64,000 nt of DNA from Ascidia mentula (Eukaryota; Chordata; Ascidiacea; Phlebobranchia; Ascidiidae). Both the position numbers and the translations under genes were made by a program. Shown here piece after piece: positions 33,401 through 45,949 of this stretch (position 1 is its first letter; each line of letters opens with the position of its first letter). Under the pieces are notes generated by a model. That model saw only the letters and a list, made by a program, of their open reading frames with translations, was not told the origin of the DNA and ran no database searches. The DNA is taken from assembly GCA_947561715.1 (NCBI GenBank), contig OX387203.1, positions 12,772,001 to 12,836,000 of the forward strand. The letters run 5' to 3'.

Positions 33401-36400
33401 CAGGATTTCGGCGTTGTTATGAAGTTTCGTTAACAACGCCTACTGCTGCTCTGAAAAAATTAGGAACCAGTCTTCTCACAATTAGGTGTTTTGGGTGATT
33501 GTGCTGTAATCTATATTTCAGTCCTAGCAATCACTTTTTAAAACTTTTAAAATAAAGTGCAACAAGTTGTAGTTGGTACATTGCAGTGATGTAAGTTTAA
33601 CAACCAAGTCTTCAAAATTTCTTTTAAACTGATTATTAAACAAAACAATAAGCAAATTTTTAATGGTGCTTTGTAAAATTTGTGCAAATACACTTAAACT
33701 TAGCAAATAATTGCGATAGCATTTACGACAAAACTCCCACAGAAATTCAAAATATACTGGTTTTGGGGAACATGCTGCGAAAAACGACACTTGCCGACGC
33801 ATTAAGGTTGTTTGTTACTGACTCCATACTGTACTCACGTAACAAGGTTATCTTGATTTGGGACGTAAATAAACAATATCAGCAGAGGCATCATGAAGAT
33901 GAACTGTAATTAGCTGGTCAACATAAGGTTTGGAAATGGTTTTCAGCAACCAAGCATTAAGTATTTTACCGCAATGATGTTGTAGGGAGGTTGAAGCACA
34001 AACGGGCTGATTTTTCGCATCGGTAAAACACAAGCCTAAATTGCGGATAGCAAACTGCCGGATCCAAATTACCCGACCGGACCGGACCTACCCGGGTCCG
34101 CCCGGGCCGGATGATTTAAAACTTGGGACATCACCACAAAACGTTCAGCCGTTTCCCTTTTATTGTTTGCAAACATCAACTCCCTGTAATGACATGTATC
34201 ATTCCAGCTGACGAAGATATATAACGTTTCGTAGGCATTACTGTCAACATGACCTCAAATTCCTTGTCCAGGAATTCTATTTACGTGACTCTCTGCCAAA
34301 ATTGCGGCTGCATTGTTAATCCTGCAGCTCCTAGGCCCCATGCCTTACGCGTTAACATATGTACTCTTGATACTAACGGCAAGCGCGATAAAGTGCCTTA
34401 TGGCTAACAAGTTCTCGCAACTAACGCCGGGAATTCCGCTCGTGTCATTAAAACGTAATTTATCGTGGCAGTTGTTGACCCCTTGGCATGCATTGCTTGT
34501 GTCTTTGCGCAACACGAAGTTCCAACTAATTTAACGTCGATTTTCGCAACGCCAAGATTAAACCAATCTTTCATCACTTACTAATGTAACTTGCCGCACT
34601 TGATATTCGCAGATTGACAAAAACATTCGTCACTTTTATCAAGGCAATCAATGACGTCATCACAAACACTTGACCTTGGGATGATCATGGGGTTGTTTGT
34701 ACATTGAAAACATAACCGATGATTAAATGTGTGAGAACTACGAACATCCCTGTAGAAAAACATATTCCATGTCTGATAAAATTACAAGTTAACAATACTA
34801 TGACAGAACTAACCGACAAATATAATAAAATACAAAGTTAACGCATCTGTGTGCCAATGTTTTTACCTGACATCTCCATTCTCCGAGGTGTAACACAAAT
34901 CAGATTTATCATCACAATCGGCAACGCCGTCCCATAGAAACATCTGCGGAAGATTGCAATTCCTGCTATTTCGAACACATTTAAATCCATATTCATTATT
35001 CCAGTGTTGGAAAGCTGGACAGTCATTGCAAGGATCGCCATCACAAACAGTCGAACGTTTCCAGCAAACTGAATTCGAACACTGGAAGTGGGAGGGGCAG
35101 ACGTCACACACCGTTATGCCAACGCATTTGATTATTCCTTTGCAAAACTCCTCCCCTCTTAGGGCGCATACTTTGTTTAAATTCCCGAAGTCATGCTTGT
35201 TTTCGCAACTGTAACAAGAGTATACACTGTCAACCAGTTTGGGTCGAAAAAGCCCAAAAAAATTGGGTCTGTTCATTGGGAAACCCAAAATATTTTTTGG
35301 GTTATTCATACCCCAAAATTTTTGGGTTAAATATCTTCTTACCCTATAGATTTACCCAATAATCTTTGGGTAGAAACACACTCGACCCAATTTTATCTGG
35401 TCACTATTTTGGGTTTAAATTCACTATACCCAGAATCTGTGTCATTTTTTGCACATTAATCATAGACATTGCACAGCTTGTTTTTTCGAAGAATTACATT
35501 TATTGTTTCTTGTTATTCTGTAGAAAGAACATGAACATTTGAAATAACTACAGTCAACACAAACAACTACAGGCTTATTTTGTCAAGTTGAAGTTTTAGC
35601 TCACGCACTGAATCATACATTGAGTTTTCAGGAATATTAAGCAGATATGTTTGAAGAAATTGCAGTGTTTTGGTAATATGTGGGCAGTATTGATAATTGA
35701 GAATATAATACACAGCAAATAAAGCTATGATGCCTTTAGAAATGCTGTCCACACTGAGCACAGGGTTCTTCTCCGCAAAAAGTGTATTTTTTTGCGGCAA
35801 GAAAATGTCTCCACATACAATCAACACAGTTTGTTGCCGATCTCCAAAGTCGGCCCTGATATCTTCAAATGTTGTGTTGGCCTAAATAGTAAAACAATTT
35901 AGTTACATACTCAGTTACTATTGGCCTGTTCTAAATAATAAGGATGCTGCTTTCCAATACCTAAATTGTACTTTTTACACTATGCCCAATTTTAAATAAT
36001 TATGCACAGAATAACTTTTTGGGAGCAAATAGCCTTGCTAGTCTTGTGGATATAAAATGAGTACATTAGGTCAATAAAAAAATTGCCCTCACACTAATGA
36101 CCTGGCCAATGACCCAAACAACAACAAAAATTTTCCATTAAAATATGAAATATGATTGCTTATACTTACAGGGCACAAATCTAGCAAATACCACTCCTGC
36201 CGACTTGCTGTTTTGTATTGGACTTCGATTAAGTACACAAAAGTAATCTTCTAACCATAAAGTGAACATCTACAAAAACAAAAATTTTGTAACATTTTTA
36301 TGTGATAGTTTTTTCAGGCTTACCAGTAAAGCAATCATTCTCATCAAATGGCAAAAAGTCCAATATTTTTTTCATATAGGGTGTTTTGTTTGGTTTTCCC

Positions 36401-37596
36401 GAAGAATATTTAAAAATTGTTTGAAACAAGTTTTTGGCAATGCTGTTCAAAGCAGCTTCATCAGTAAAATTTTGTTTTCTTTTAAATTCACGAAGCAACT
36501 ACAAGAAATAGAAATTACATTAAATTCAGTCCATAAATTTACAGTACCGCAGTCAAGCTATGGTTCAAAGCCGCTAAAAATTGGCAAGTCAGAAGAAGAT
36601 TTAAAGAATCAGCAGTGGAGCTCTGACTTGTCAATATGTGGCTTTGATGTATATGTAACAAAAATACATTAAAATACAATTAACATACCTCGTTGTACAT
36701 AGTTAAAGCTGGCCATTCTTTTATTAATGTCATAAAAGAAGGATTATTTTCCAAAACAAAGTTTTTGCGGACACAAAATGTTTCCTCCATTTTTTCTGCA
36801 ATAAGTTTCTTATTGCGCAGCAAAGTTGTTTTCTCTCGCTTTCATACAATTACCTTCACAACGATTCAGTTGTATCTAAAGCTGCGGTCGTTTTAAACCA
36901 AATATGTTTTTATTCATTTGCAGTTTCATTGTTTCACGTTTTAAATTTCCAAGTTTTTACCAAAACCTTTAGACGGGCACATAGAAATGCATTCAGTCCG
37001 TCCAACAGTTTGGGGCAATAAGTCAAGCCTGCTGCCACGTCAGAGAACCTGAAAAGCTCGGGAGATTTACACCTTTGTGTTGTTTACGTCATTTCAAAAA
37101 AGATTTTTGGGAAAATATCGAAGTATTTAAACGAAGCCAGGGGAAATGAGTTGGTGATGTACAATGTTGAGTTACCAAAAAATGCTTTACTACAATCAGG
37201 GACATTTTAGACTTCAATAAAAACCCACAATGCATATCCGGCCTGAATCGTAGTGTTCTTTCATGATTTTTGGCTTGTTGCTACGAATTTTTCTGAGTAG
37301 TCATTCCGCAATCTTCATTTGTATTGAAATAATACAACAAACAACACATCTCAACATGTGGGTTTTTGAAACTTCTTCGATAACTCAGATAACAACGAAT
37401 GTAGGAAACATATTGAAGTACTTTCACCTTATGTAAGGACTGGCGAGGTTTTCAGGATAAGTGGGAAAGTTGGCCGGTATCTCATCACTTCTATCCCTGC
37501 AATCAGGTGTAAAATATTCCAACATATTTTCCGGCAAATTATTATCACCACAAAACCACTCAGCCCACACCTTCCCCCCATCATCGCAAATGAAAT
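30446..37596 (-). CDS. GPCR with LDL-receptor class A repeats (GRL101-like)
   Basis: Membrane receptor gene on the minus strand. Exons from splice signals: 37596-37428, 35208-34867, 34749-34582, 33285-32986 (perhaps from about 33328), 32721-32590, 32400-31873, 31490-31084, 31006-30795, 30731-30446. The first six encode Cys-rich LDLa-type repeats (for example VCDGFIDCRDERDE, NCDDQSDETNC, GVGDCFDWSDEC). Then follow TM1 (FLRAIVWIMGLLAIAGNLVI), TM2 with LSVSDLLMG, TM3 ending IFRLYAV, TM4 (ILSIILSWALSFTIAFIPL), the pre-TM5 motif LFGYYSSSSVC, TM6 (TDFLCWIPISIM) and TM7 ending SSLNP. Junction phases from 33 kb onward all agree. After SSLNP the last exon needs a frame change to reach a plausible tail (SYSNAPKLLYDRV, stop at 30448-30446) with AATAAA overlapping the stop. 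The 34749-34582 to 33285 junction also fails in phase. The 5' end is not found. Confidence 0.85.
34048..34115. repeat. GC-rich CCGGA/CCCGGG tract
   Basis: An isolated GC-rich block in an AT-rich GPCR intron, built from CCGGA, CCCGG and GGGTCC words with internal palindromy. No gene is attached. Confidence 0.5.
35225..35455. repeat. Cluster of alternating TTTGGGT / ACCCAAA words
   Basis: At least ten copies of TTGGGT or its complement in about 230 bp, in both orientations and irregularly spaced (15-30 bp). They lie immediately upstream of the splice acceptor at 35208. It is neither a simple microsatellite nor a single hairpin. Confidence 0.7.
35567..36790 (-). CDS. SAMD3-like protein C-terminal region, nested in the GPCR intron
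   Basis: Multi-exon coding sequence on the minus strand. Exon a, 36790-36689, opens MEETFCVRKNFVLENNPSFM and ends in a GTATGT donor. Exon b, 36498-36324, reads LLREFKRKQNF and KILDFLPFDENDCF. A third exon, about 36245-36172, encodes TASRQEWYLLDLCP, but its 5' boundary does not fit in phase. The last exon runs from about 35880 to the stop at 35567 (IRADFGDRQQTVLIV, NPVLSVDSISKGIIALFAVYY). This order matches the C-terminal half of the uncharacterised SAMD3-like family that is expanded in fish and some invertebrates. The SAM domain is not seen. It lies wholly within the 37428-35208 intron of the receptor gene. It may be a small gene, a retained fragment, or part of a mobile unit. Confidence 0.55.
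36800..37427. other. GPCR intron, no gene seen
   Basis: Intron sequence between the nested fragment and the 5'-most receptor exon found. Nothing recognised. Confidence 0.5.
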
Positions 37597-37790
37597 CTGC
37601 ACAAAACACATGAACACGTAAATCGATTTGAAATCTTTTGTCAACGTTTATAAACCCAGATAAATGATATTTAAAATTTAAATTTAACCTGAAACGAAAT
37701 ATACTCTTTGTCTTAGAACCCGAGGGCTTGCTCTTTAATCGTAAAATAGTCCATGGGTGTTTGTAATTAACTCAGGTTTGTCTGTAATAC

Positions 37791-38820
37791 AAAGTGGAAT
37801 AACAACAAATATTGCTGGCTGAAGTGCGTCTGCAACCGGTGTTCGTTATTGCGCGCATGAAACGTGAGAAATCCTTAAATTAATGTTCTATCCGCACGAA
37901 CTGATAACAAATCCCTCAAGGGAATTTTCGTTCCATAACACATAAAAATATATTGTTAATACGCTAATACCTGCGATGACATCCAGCGGCAAATTAGAGT
38001 GGCTTATCACCATAAACTTGTTTTTTTTGCAGAAAATATTATCAGCATCATTAATGTAAAAAAATGCCTTCAACCCACGTTTAAGAAAGAACTCCGACAA
38101 GGTTTAAGCAATTCTTTCATGTGATTGATTGCCTTTTTATTGATAAGTCAAATTCCATGTGGCGCTGACGTCGCTTTAGTATCGCGAACCCCTAAAACAT
38201 TCTTTGAAAAGCTATGGACCCCTTTGCAAGAAACACATTGCAAATGTCGAAAAATTAAAATTCGTGGACAGCGAAACCTTGTGGACAAAGGAAAATACGT
38301 GGATGTATCTTCTCGGACCCCTTGGGGGTTCATGGACCCCAGGTTAAGATCCCCTGTTCTAGATACTGGGTGAATTTTGTGTTCATAATTGTGGCAACAA
38401 CCAAATAACAGTAAATTTGCCTATAGGGGCAATCAATCATTAGAGACGGCAAGTCCCAACTACATCGAGAAACAAGACGCTTCTTCATCCACACGAGGTG
38501 TATATTTTTTATAAGCAACTTTATTTGGTGTTGCAATATTACCTTTTCGTTTAAACAACCTTCTAACAGTGACCAAAGACCGTCAAGCAGCGACAAACCG
38601 CAAGGTCTTTTAAGTAGCTCAGATCCGGAACCAACACATAGTTAAGTAATTACATTTGTTTATTGCAAATATTTTTTGTATAGTTTATCTCAGTAGTTGT
38701 TTTTACGCAAACTATACAAGATTTGAGTTGATTTGTGCTTTTGACCCTTGTTTTGGTTTCAAACACGTATCTTGCCAGCGACAACCAACTTGTTATCAAC
38801 GGCAAAACTTTTAAGCTAAA
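37791..38820. repeat. Segmental duplication leader, copy A
   Basis: Co-linear with 49529-50640 at high identity. It begins AAAGTGGAATAACAAC in both copies. Differences are small indels, including loss in A of about 50 bp containing the left end of a hAT MITE. Non-coding. Confidence 0.9.
38184..38356. mobile_element. hAT MITE, left-truncated copy A
   Basis: Same element as 49950-50187 but lacking its left end. The deletion joins two ATCGC words present in copy B, so it looks like a microhomology deletion. The right end (CCCCTG) and the following TTCTAGAT are retained. Confidence 0.85.
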
Positions 38821-39067
38821 GCAGAGAATCAATGCAGTAGTTTGTATCCAAAGCTGGCAACCTGGCTGCTTTTACGACAAATATGAAGACCTTGAACTAA
38901 TTTCTGATGTGCAAAACTTGTAAAGAGTACTTCAACAACTTCGTACTACAATTGGTTGAATAAATCAAAGTCTGCTGCTCTGCACTACGAAGACCGATTG
39001 GTAGAACTGTATACCGCTGTTGCACCATAGGAGACCATGGCATATATCAACGAGAAATGTTCTAAAT

Positions 39068-40720
39068 TTCTATCTACTCCACTTGCCAGTACCGAATTTC
39101 CTCCACTCTTCTTGTAGACAGAGCTATTGTTTGGTTCGCTCTTTGGTTGGATCTTTTGGGGCACGGAATTCAACAACATATTCCCTTTTTCCATCTCATT
39201 CGCTTGATTGTGGCATTTCTGGCTGACGACGACATTCAACATATCTTTTTTGACGACTGTTAAAGGTTTTTTAACAACTTTGAGATAATTCGCGGGATCG
39301 ACAAGCATTTGGACGAAGAATTGGGGCTTCACCATCGTTGGATCAACATTAATTCAATCGTACTGGTATTGTACTTGTTTCATTATATTTTTTGTTTTAA
39401 TATTTCAAATCTCTTTTGTATCATTTGTTTTGGCATAATTAGTTGGAATTCAACTACGTCCTGTTCTGTTTATGGAGAAAATTATTTCATTTTTGCCCAA
39501 ATCAAACGTAACTTCAGGTCATTTAACGCCCGGTTTGCAAACTATTGGGGAAGAATCTAACGTCACAGTGTTAAATGAATATGGGGAAACTCCTCTTAAG
39601 CGAACGGGTTTGACATCTTAGAGAGTACGTTCCCTACTGACACGGAACATATAAGGTTGTCATCTTCATTCAGATCTAGTACGCCTTGTGTTGGTAATAT
39701 TGGTGGCGGAACTTAAATATAAATCTAGTATTTTAAATGCCGAAAATGCCACAGGCTTGGTTCAACAGTGTGAGTCTCAGTAATTCAATTATGCTGTATC
39801 TTGCTTGAATGAGGAACAAATCTCAAAGGTAGGAAATGTGGTGTCAAATCTTTGCAAGGGAAAAAGCCTTCCGATTTGTTGCGCAGCGAGCTAGAGCCCA
39901 GCACAGAGCGTTTGTTGAAACGATTTTTTTTGACAAACTTCCCGCTAACATCCGTCTCGTTCTTGCAACCGATTATGACACGGATTTAGACACTCTTACT
40001 ATTAAAGCTAAACTGCTTCGCGCCATGAAAAGGAAAAAACCTTCTGTTGTATAGACCAAGTCTATAACCAAAATAGCAGGAATTGTTATTATCATTCTCT
40101 TTATGGATCCAGATATTGCGTCCCGCCAAAAAACTAAGGCAAAGTGGGGTTGGAAAATGACCCACATTTAAATCTTTCGTTTTTAATTGACACCGGTTCT
40201 GACGTCTCTCTCAAACGCTTTGTGCAAAAAGAAAATTTTGTTTTGCGACGTATTTCTGAAACAACGAACTTGACGGTTAATTTTGGTCAAAGCAGAATAT
40301 CTTTTTGTTGGAAATTCTATGTTGCGGATCAAGGCATTCTTGGTAGAGATTTCCTTAACAAACGGCTGTGTAATTACCACAATGCTCATGAAATGCGTAA
40401 ATTTTATTATCTAGTGCCTAACCTCACAACGGAGCCTGTTAAATACCCTATTCCATTTTTGGCTGATTTTGTCAGTAATTTTAATGGCGCAACATTTTTT
40501 TCCAAGCTTGACCTAAAAAATGCGTATTTTCAAATTGCACTTGAACAAGAATCTATCCCCAAAACAGCTGTTGTTTTTCCACATAGATCCTGAAAATATT
40601 TGCGTCAAGTGTTGGGTGGTCTACCGTTTGTTTGCGTCTATCTTGATGATATTCTAATTTCAAGCAGATCAGAAACTGCCAGGGTAATTACTAGTGAATC
40701 AACTATTACATGAATCTGTG
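39068..40720 (+). mobile_element. Ty3/Gypsy fossil, copy A (5' leader, gag and partial pol)
   Basis: Parts: leader 39068-39710 (matches 59356-59980), gag relic about 39780-40070 (IRLVLATDYDTDLDTLTIKA), aspartic protease-like segment about 40140-40210 (LIDTGSDVSL), reverse transcriptase segment about 40430-40600 (KLDLKNAYFQIAL) and a short later pol piece to about 40690 (VYLDDIL). The element is broken many times. It continues beyond the piggyBac insertion with the envelope-like segment at about 42440. Confidence 0.8.
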
Positions 40721-40789
40721 TGAACTCAGCTACCAAGACAAGCGAAAAAATCGGCTTGCGCCATTTCACTTTTTTGAGCGAGAAGAGCA

Positions 40790-42340
40790 AAGAGTACACT
40801 GGTATATAAACAACACTTTATTAAGATGTCTTCCATGCTTCAGAAGCCTTTGCCTTTCGACTCAACAGCAATTGAATCTGATGAGGAAGATGCAAACATG
40901 ACTGGTAAAGAAGAGGGTGCCCTCTACAAGTTCTGCAGAGGCAGACAAAAAAGACTGCCAGAAAAACCACAACGACAAGAAGAGGCGCGCCCGCTCAGCA
41001 GACCGATGATCAATATTCTTGGGCTGCTGAGCAAATTGCTGAAAGCACTGCAGACACCTGGCTGGGTGATTTTGCCCAGCCTGATGGGTTTGCAGGTGAC
41101 TTGGACACAGAAGAAGCACTGCCCATCAATTTTATGGAATTGTTTTGGACCTAAGAATTCTGGGACATTATCGTCACCGAAACGATCCGGTACGCTGATC
41201 AGCAAATTACTCAATCATTTTTTTCGGTCTCAGTTTTGCCATGTCCTTGTGTCACAAGCCCAGCTTTGATCGGTCACATCAACACAAGAATTTGGCAAAT
41301 ACATGCCGCGTAACCGGTATCAAAATATAAAAACTTTCCTGCATTTCGCCAACAATGCTCCCTGGCTATGACTGGCTTTTCAAAGATTTCCGAAATACGT
41401 CCTGCCTGGCAAAAATCTGTCTCTTGATGAGATGGGGTTATAAAGCCTTTGTAGTCGCCGACGCAACCAATGGCTACTGTCTTTTTTGGAAAATCTGATG
41501 AACAGCCGGAGGGAAATCTACCCAAAACCCATCATATTGTGAAAGACCTGATGGCACCACTCCTGAATAAAAACCATGTGGTGTGCATGGATTTGGCCCA
41601 ATGTTCCACAGGGTCATGTGGAACAGTTTTGTGTTTTCGCAAAAACATGCCAGAGGGGCTGAAGCCAACAAATCTGAAATTGATCCGGGCAACTCCTTTC
41701 GTGTACGCGGCACGACACGAAGCGAGTCACACTCCTAAGCACTGTGCACAATAGTGGTTGTGTGGAGAAGTCAATTCGCACCCGTGCCAGTGGAACCGGC
41801 TACAGGAGTGTGAAGAAGCCATACTGCGTGGACCGCTACAACAAACACATGGGAGGTGTTGATTTGTTGGACCAGCGGTTAAACACCTACATGTTTCCAC
41901 ACCGTTCCAGAAAGTGGTACCAACGTATTTTTGACATGATAATTAGTGTATGTTTTGTAAATGCGCGTGTCGAAACAAAAAAATGTTATTGAAAAAGTTT
42001 ACCGATTCTGTTATTAGTAGCTTGTTGAGTTTCAGACCATCGCCTGTAATTGCTGCATCACTTCACCATCTAATTGTAAAAGCCGAAAGATATCGAGATT
42101 GTGTTCATTGTTCAAATCGTCACGCAAACGCTCAGTGTATAAATGTGAACGTTGTTCTGTAACCCTATGCATATCACCCTGTTTTAGAGACTACCATGCC
42201 AATATGCTACAGAATGTTTTTTTTTATGCAAGCCATCTATTTGTCAAAAAAGTCACCCTTTTTGAAATTTCTTTGTTTGTCATTGAAAACGGAACACACC
42301 GTTGGAAATGTATGACCCAGCCTTAGAGACAATCTAGAAA
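40790..42340 (+). mobile_element. piggyBac transposon, copy A
   Basis: Decayed piggyBac-family transposase copy, co-linear with copy B. The N-terminal acidic part is at about 40826-40960 (ESDEEDANMTGKEEGALY). The middle has PINFMELFW-like sequence near 41125. The C-terminal catalytic part is at 41742-41992, with VDRYNKHMGGVDLLDQ, the piggyBac hallmark that includes a catalytic aspartate. The cysteine-rich C-terminal domain is at about 42099-42215 (CERCSVTLCISPCF). Several frame changes and stops separate these pieces, and it has fewer residues than copy B near 41690. No TTAA-flanked terminal inverted repeats could be fixed. Confidence 0.85.
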
Positions 42341-42439
42341 AGAGACAAGGAAAAATTCAACTGTATGAAATTGAAGCTTCCCTAGTTACTGGGTGACGGC
42401 CACACCCACTACTGTTTGATTCTTGAACAAATTTCATGA

Positions 42440-43800
42440 ATGTGCTTCCATATATGATGCGATTTTGTTGACTGTCTTGGAATTAAATTACTTAATACTA
42501 CCAGTTACAATGCGAAATGAAACGGTTTGATTGAGAGGTCCCATAGGCGTCTTAAGGCAGCGTATCAATTGATCGCATTAAAGTGGCACATTTTCCCTGT
42601 ATCGAAGATTTAAACAAAACGGAATAGAGACGCCTATCCTTTCTTCTCAATCACATGATGATGAATTAACGAATTCTCCTTTTCTTGCAAGATAGTAGAA
42701 CCAATAAAGTGTACCAGGGGAGACAGAGAAATCAGATTTCCACTTCGTTATAGAGATTAGATGCTATGTTTTTCTCATCGCTGTTCTTCATGTGCTTCGT
42801 GCAAACTTTGCCATGAAACAAGTGACCCGGTGGTTTGCACAAGAAATATACCAGAAACAGTAAAACAATGCCAAGTTGATGTTTTCATGTGCCAAGAGAA
42901 TATTGAAAGCTACACAAGCGTTCATTATTTCTTTGGTGCAAAAACTCATGAAATGTCTACTGTAGCGGGAGCTGCACCGGTACCAAGCATTTGTGAGGAA
43001 TGGAGGAAAACATGTGGCAAAAGACCTTGGAAATCTTCAACAGTTGACGTCTTCTTCTTGGACAACACGAAACAAACTGAATATCACTGGCCATCTCCAG
43101 GGCAGGGTCATGTGCAAAATGCGATTTTGACCAAATCCATTGTTTTATATGACCATACAAAACAAGAAAACAGTTAAAAGGTCCTTTGGGAATCAAAAAG
43201 GCTTTTGTACTGTTGGAACGAGAACACACGTTTGGAATCCTCCTCAAAATCTAAATTGTCCACAGACCACTCCTCTTGGATACTATTACTGAACAATTTG
43301 TGAATATGACTGCCTACATTCATAAAATGGAATGCCAATTTAACTCTCTAGCAAGGCAGTATCCAGAAGAAAAGAAACTTCAGGGTGTGAAAAGAGCTGC
43401 CAGTACTATTGAAGATGTTGTCACAGAATTGACATGTGAAAATCGCACCATACTTCACGATCTTGGACATGGCAACTTATACGAATTGCGTAACAGAGGA
43501 CAACTCTATCGAGACGGATTCGTTTACAGGAATATTAATAATATATTTTATACTTATGAGAATCATTCATGTTAATACTTAGTGTTGATTACCAAACTTC
43601 CGAGACCATCTACTCCATGCTCCATATTTTATTTTAACGCACTGTTATTGGGTGCTATTTTAACTGGATGAGCATTAAAACATTATGATCCTATCGCGTT
43701 TTAACTTGATTAAAGACTGTAACCCCAAGCTTGAAGAGGAGCAATTAAAAACTCGAAGGGGTAAAATAATAACAGAGAGGATCATAGAGATCCCGTAATA
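42440..43800 (+). mobile_element. Envelope-like segment of the Gypsy fossil, copy A
   Basis: Cys-rich coding relic shared by copies A, B and C and always located after pol sequence. Words include CHETSDPVVC, CEEWRKTCG and WNPPQNLNCP. A hydrophobic stretch near its end (about 43640-43700) could be a membrane anchor. Position and make-up suggest an envelope glycoprotein of an errantivirus-like Gypsy element. I cannot assign a glycoprotein family. It is broken in many places. Confidence 0.5.
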
Positions 43801-45900
43801 CAGCGGCCTTATCCCATTGTTGGCGAAGATTAAACCCCACATATTTTACAAACCCTGTCTGACCCGTCCTATAGAGCACCCAGAACTAGGTTATCTTCCC
43901 GAATTATCTGCTTCAATACACCATGCACCGTTGATGGAGGTCGACAAGAGCATAAAATACAGTGCACATCGAGATTATCTGTCAGAACATGGGGAGTCTC
44001 TGGTTCACACTTTCTGGTGCTCACTAGCGAAAGGAGTTGTTTGGGCAACGCGAGTTACGGGAAGGTTTTCACAAACAAAAGAAAGCATGTGGATAACGTC
44101 TGTGCGAAAAAGATGCCAAAAGATTGGTCAATTCCTCGTGATGATCCGAGGTCAGAATGAGAAAGAGAAAAATTCACAAAAATATTCCTGTTCATGTTTT
44201 TTTTTGCGTGTGCTTGAATTTTATTACGACTTTATTAATCATTTTGTAGACCGGTCAAATTTCACCAATATTTGCATAAATGGTTTCCTTCCCCTGCCTG
44301 CGACCGCCATCACGCCCATTTTGTCTAAACACGTGTTGCCAACCGACAGTTTTCTCACTTTAAAAAACATATTTAAGCAGATTTTTGCGTTATGAATCAA
44401 AAGTTTCTTATTGGTAATGTTTGTCGAAAATCAGTCGATTCTCTTCGAGTTTGCGTTAATTTTCCACTGCGAAATCTATCGTTGTTATGCTGACTATCAT
44501 TTAGAAATTTGAAAAGCTGTATGTGTTATAATCTGCTTGGTGTAAGTTAGAATGAGCTTCAAGATTTACAGAATGGATCACGTTCGACATACGTTTAGCA
44601 CTGCAAATAGAGGTATAAAATATGTTCATTCCTGTCTCCGTTCATGATAATGCGATAGCTTTTGTCGTTACCTCAAGCCGATGTTAGTCGATGCGACAAC
44701 CCGATGTATCAACATTTGCTACAAAAAGATCACATTCAAATACTCGAAAAAGTCAACAAAGGCGCTGAACAACCACCGTGTAACGACGCGGCGTCGAATG
44801 AGACCAAGGAAAAAAGGTTTGAAAGGAATAGGTTTATTGAATCGGAGAAACTTTCGTTTCAGGATGATATCTGTCAATTCACAAGTCTTTATTTATCGTG
44901 TTTTTCGTTTGAGTGTTGATCTTGAACCGGTTACGAATAACAACGGTGTTACTACGGATATCGGTATGGATGTTGACAACCTGATTCAAAATACGATCGA
45001 TCGGACAAATGCAGATATCACGCAGACATCTTCGTATGATATGCGGTTGGTATTAACAACTCCGTTGAGGAAAACACCTCTAGACCACGAAGAGGTCGCT
45101 TGCGTATCCGGTTGGGTTATCACACACGGATAAAACAAAATGTTATACAAGTTTCAGATTAACAAATGTAAACAGCTATGACCCGTTTCAAGTTGATTTG
45201 CGCCCTACAATCAACCTAGATGCTACGAGAAGACGAAACGGAGGGTTGTTTTCCGTCTGAAGTATTGAAGAAGAAAGAAAAGTCACTGAAGCAGGCATCT
45301 CTCTATATGACACTATTGCGATACCTGTGCATGTCATAAATGGGGACATTCATCTGGCTTGTGAAACGAGCAAGAAGATATCCCTGTTTACATCCACGAG
45401 ATGATAAAGTGGTCGAGGTTTGTTTCATTGGGAAACAAGGAGCACGTCCGCCATTCACCCCAATGCGAGTTTCTCAGGCGCTTTTAATACATTTTTTTTG
45501 TATTTGTGATTTAAAAGAGAAGCGTATTTTGTGTCACTTTTATTTCTTACACAACGTGCCGTTCTGTTACGATGGGAATGGCATAGTGTTGGTCACGCCA
45601 GACTGACCTGTAATGACGCAAATCGACTGCGACGTGGAAGCAAGGGGCTGAAATTTATATAACTTCACTAATCAAACTTGGAAGGACAAAAGATGAAAGC
45701 CCCGCACCATATGTAACCGGCAGGCGAAGACATGCAAAGTTGTCCATCATCGGTGATCGCAACCCTTTCAGTAAATACCATTTCTGTTTTGACGCATGTT
45801 GTGTTTGGTTTCGTCAGACGTCTTTTTTCTCGCGATTTTGACGCATTCTCTCGTTTTGTGTCAGGCTTTAGCGAGGGCACTTCTCGCTCGTTAAGTTCTC
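43801..45900 (+). other. Post-envelope region, copy A
   Basis: Co-linear with about 56200-58860 in copy B. It contains short frames, for example 44681-45133 with MDVDNLIQNTIDRTNADITQ, and a segment at about 45360-45490 whose best reading resembles a partial BIR domain. I do not recognise the remainder. Confidence 0.45.
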
Positions 45901-45949
45901 GCCTAAAATTAAGCTCGTTACCTCAGCGATCGAGAAAGTGGTTATAATG

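Noticed and set aside
34198-34240. Hammerhead-like words (CTGACGAAG ... CGTTTCGTAG)
   Set aside because: The core is not CTGATGA and no GAAA follows in the right order, so no ribozyme can be drawn.
35225-35455. Interstitial telomere repeat
   Set aside because: The words are TTTGGGT-like, irregularly spaced and in both orientations, not a head-to-tail hexamer array.
36262-36672. Plus-strand frame of 136 codons
   Set aside because: It overlaps the minus-strand exons of the SAMD3-like fragment, which match a family and have splice donors.
39068-39335. Minus-strand frame of 116 codons (and its partner at 59609-59310)
   Set aside because: The strand is opposite to the Gypsy genes, there is no family match, and the conservation between copies is explained by the duplication.
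40862-41214. Minus-strand frames over piggyBac (also 52985-53409)
   Set aside because: They are antisense shadows of the transposase. The plus-strand reading carries the family motifs.
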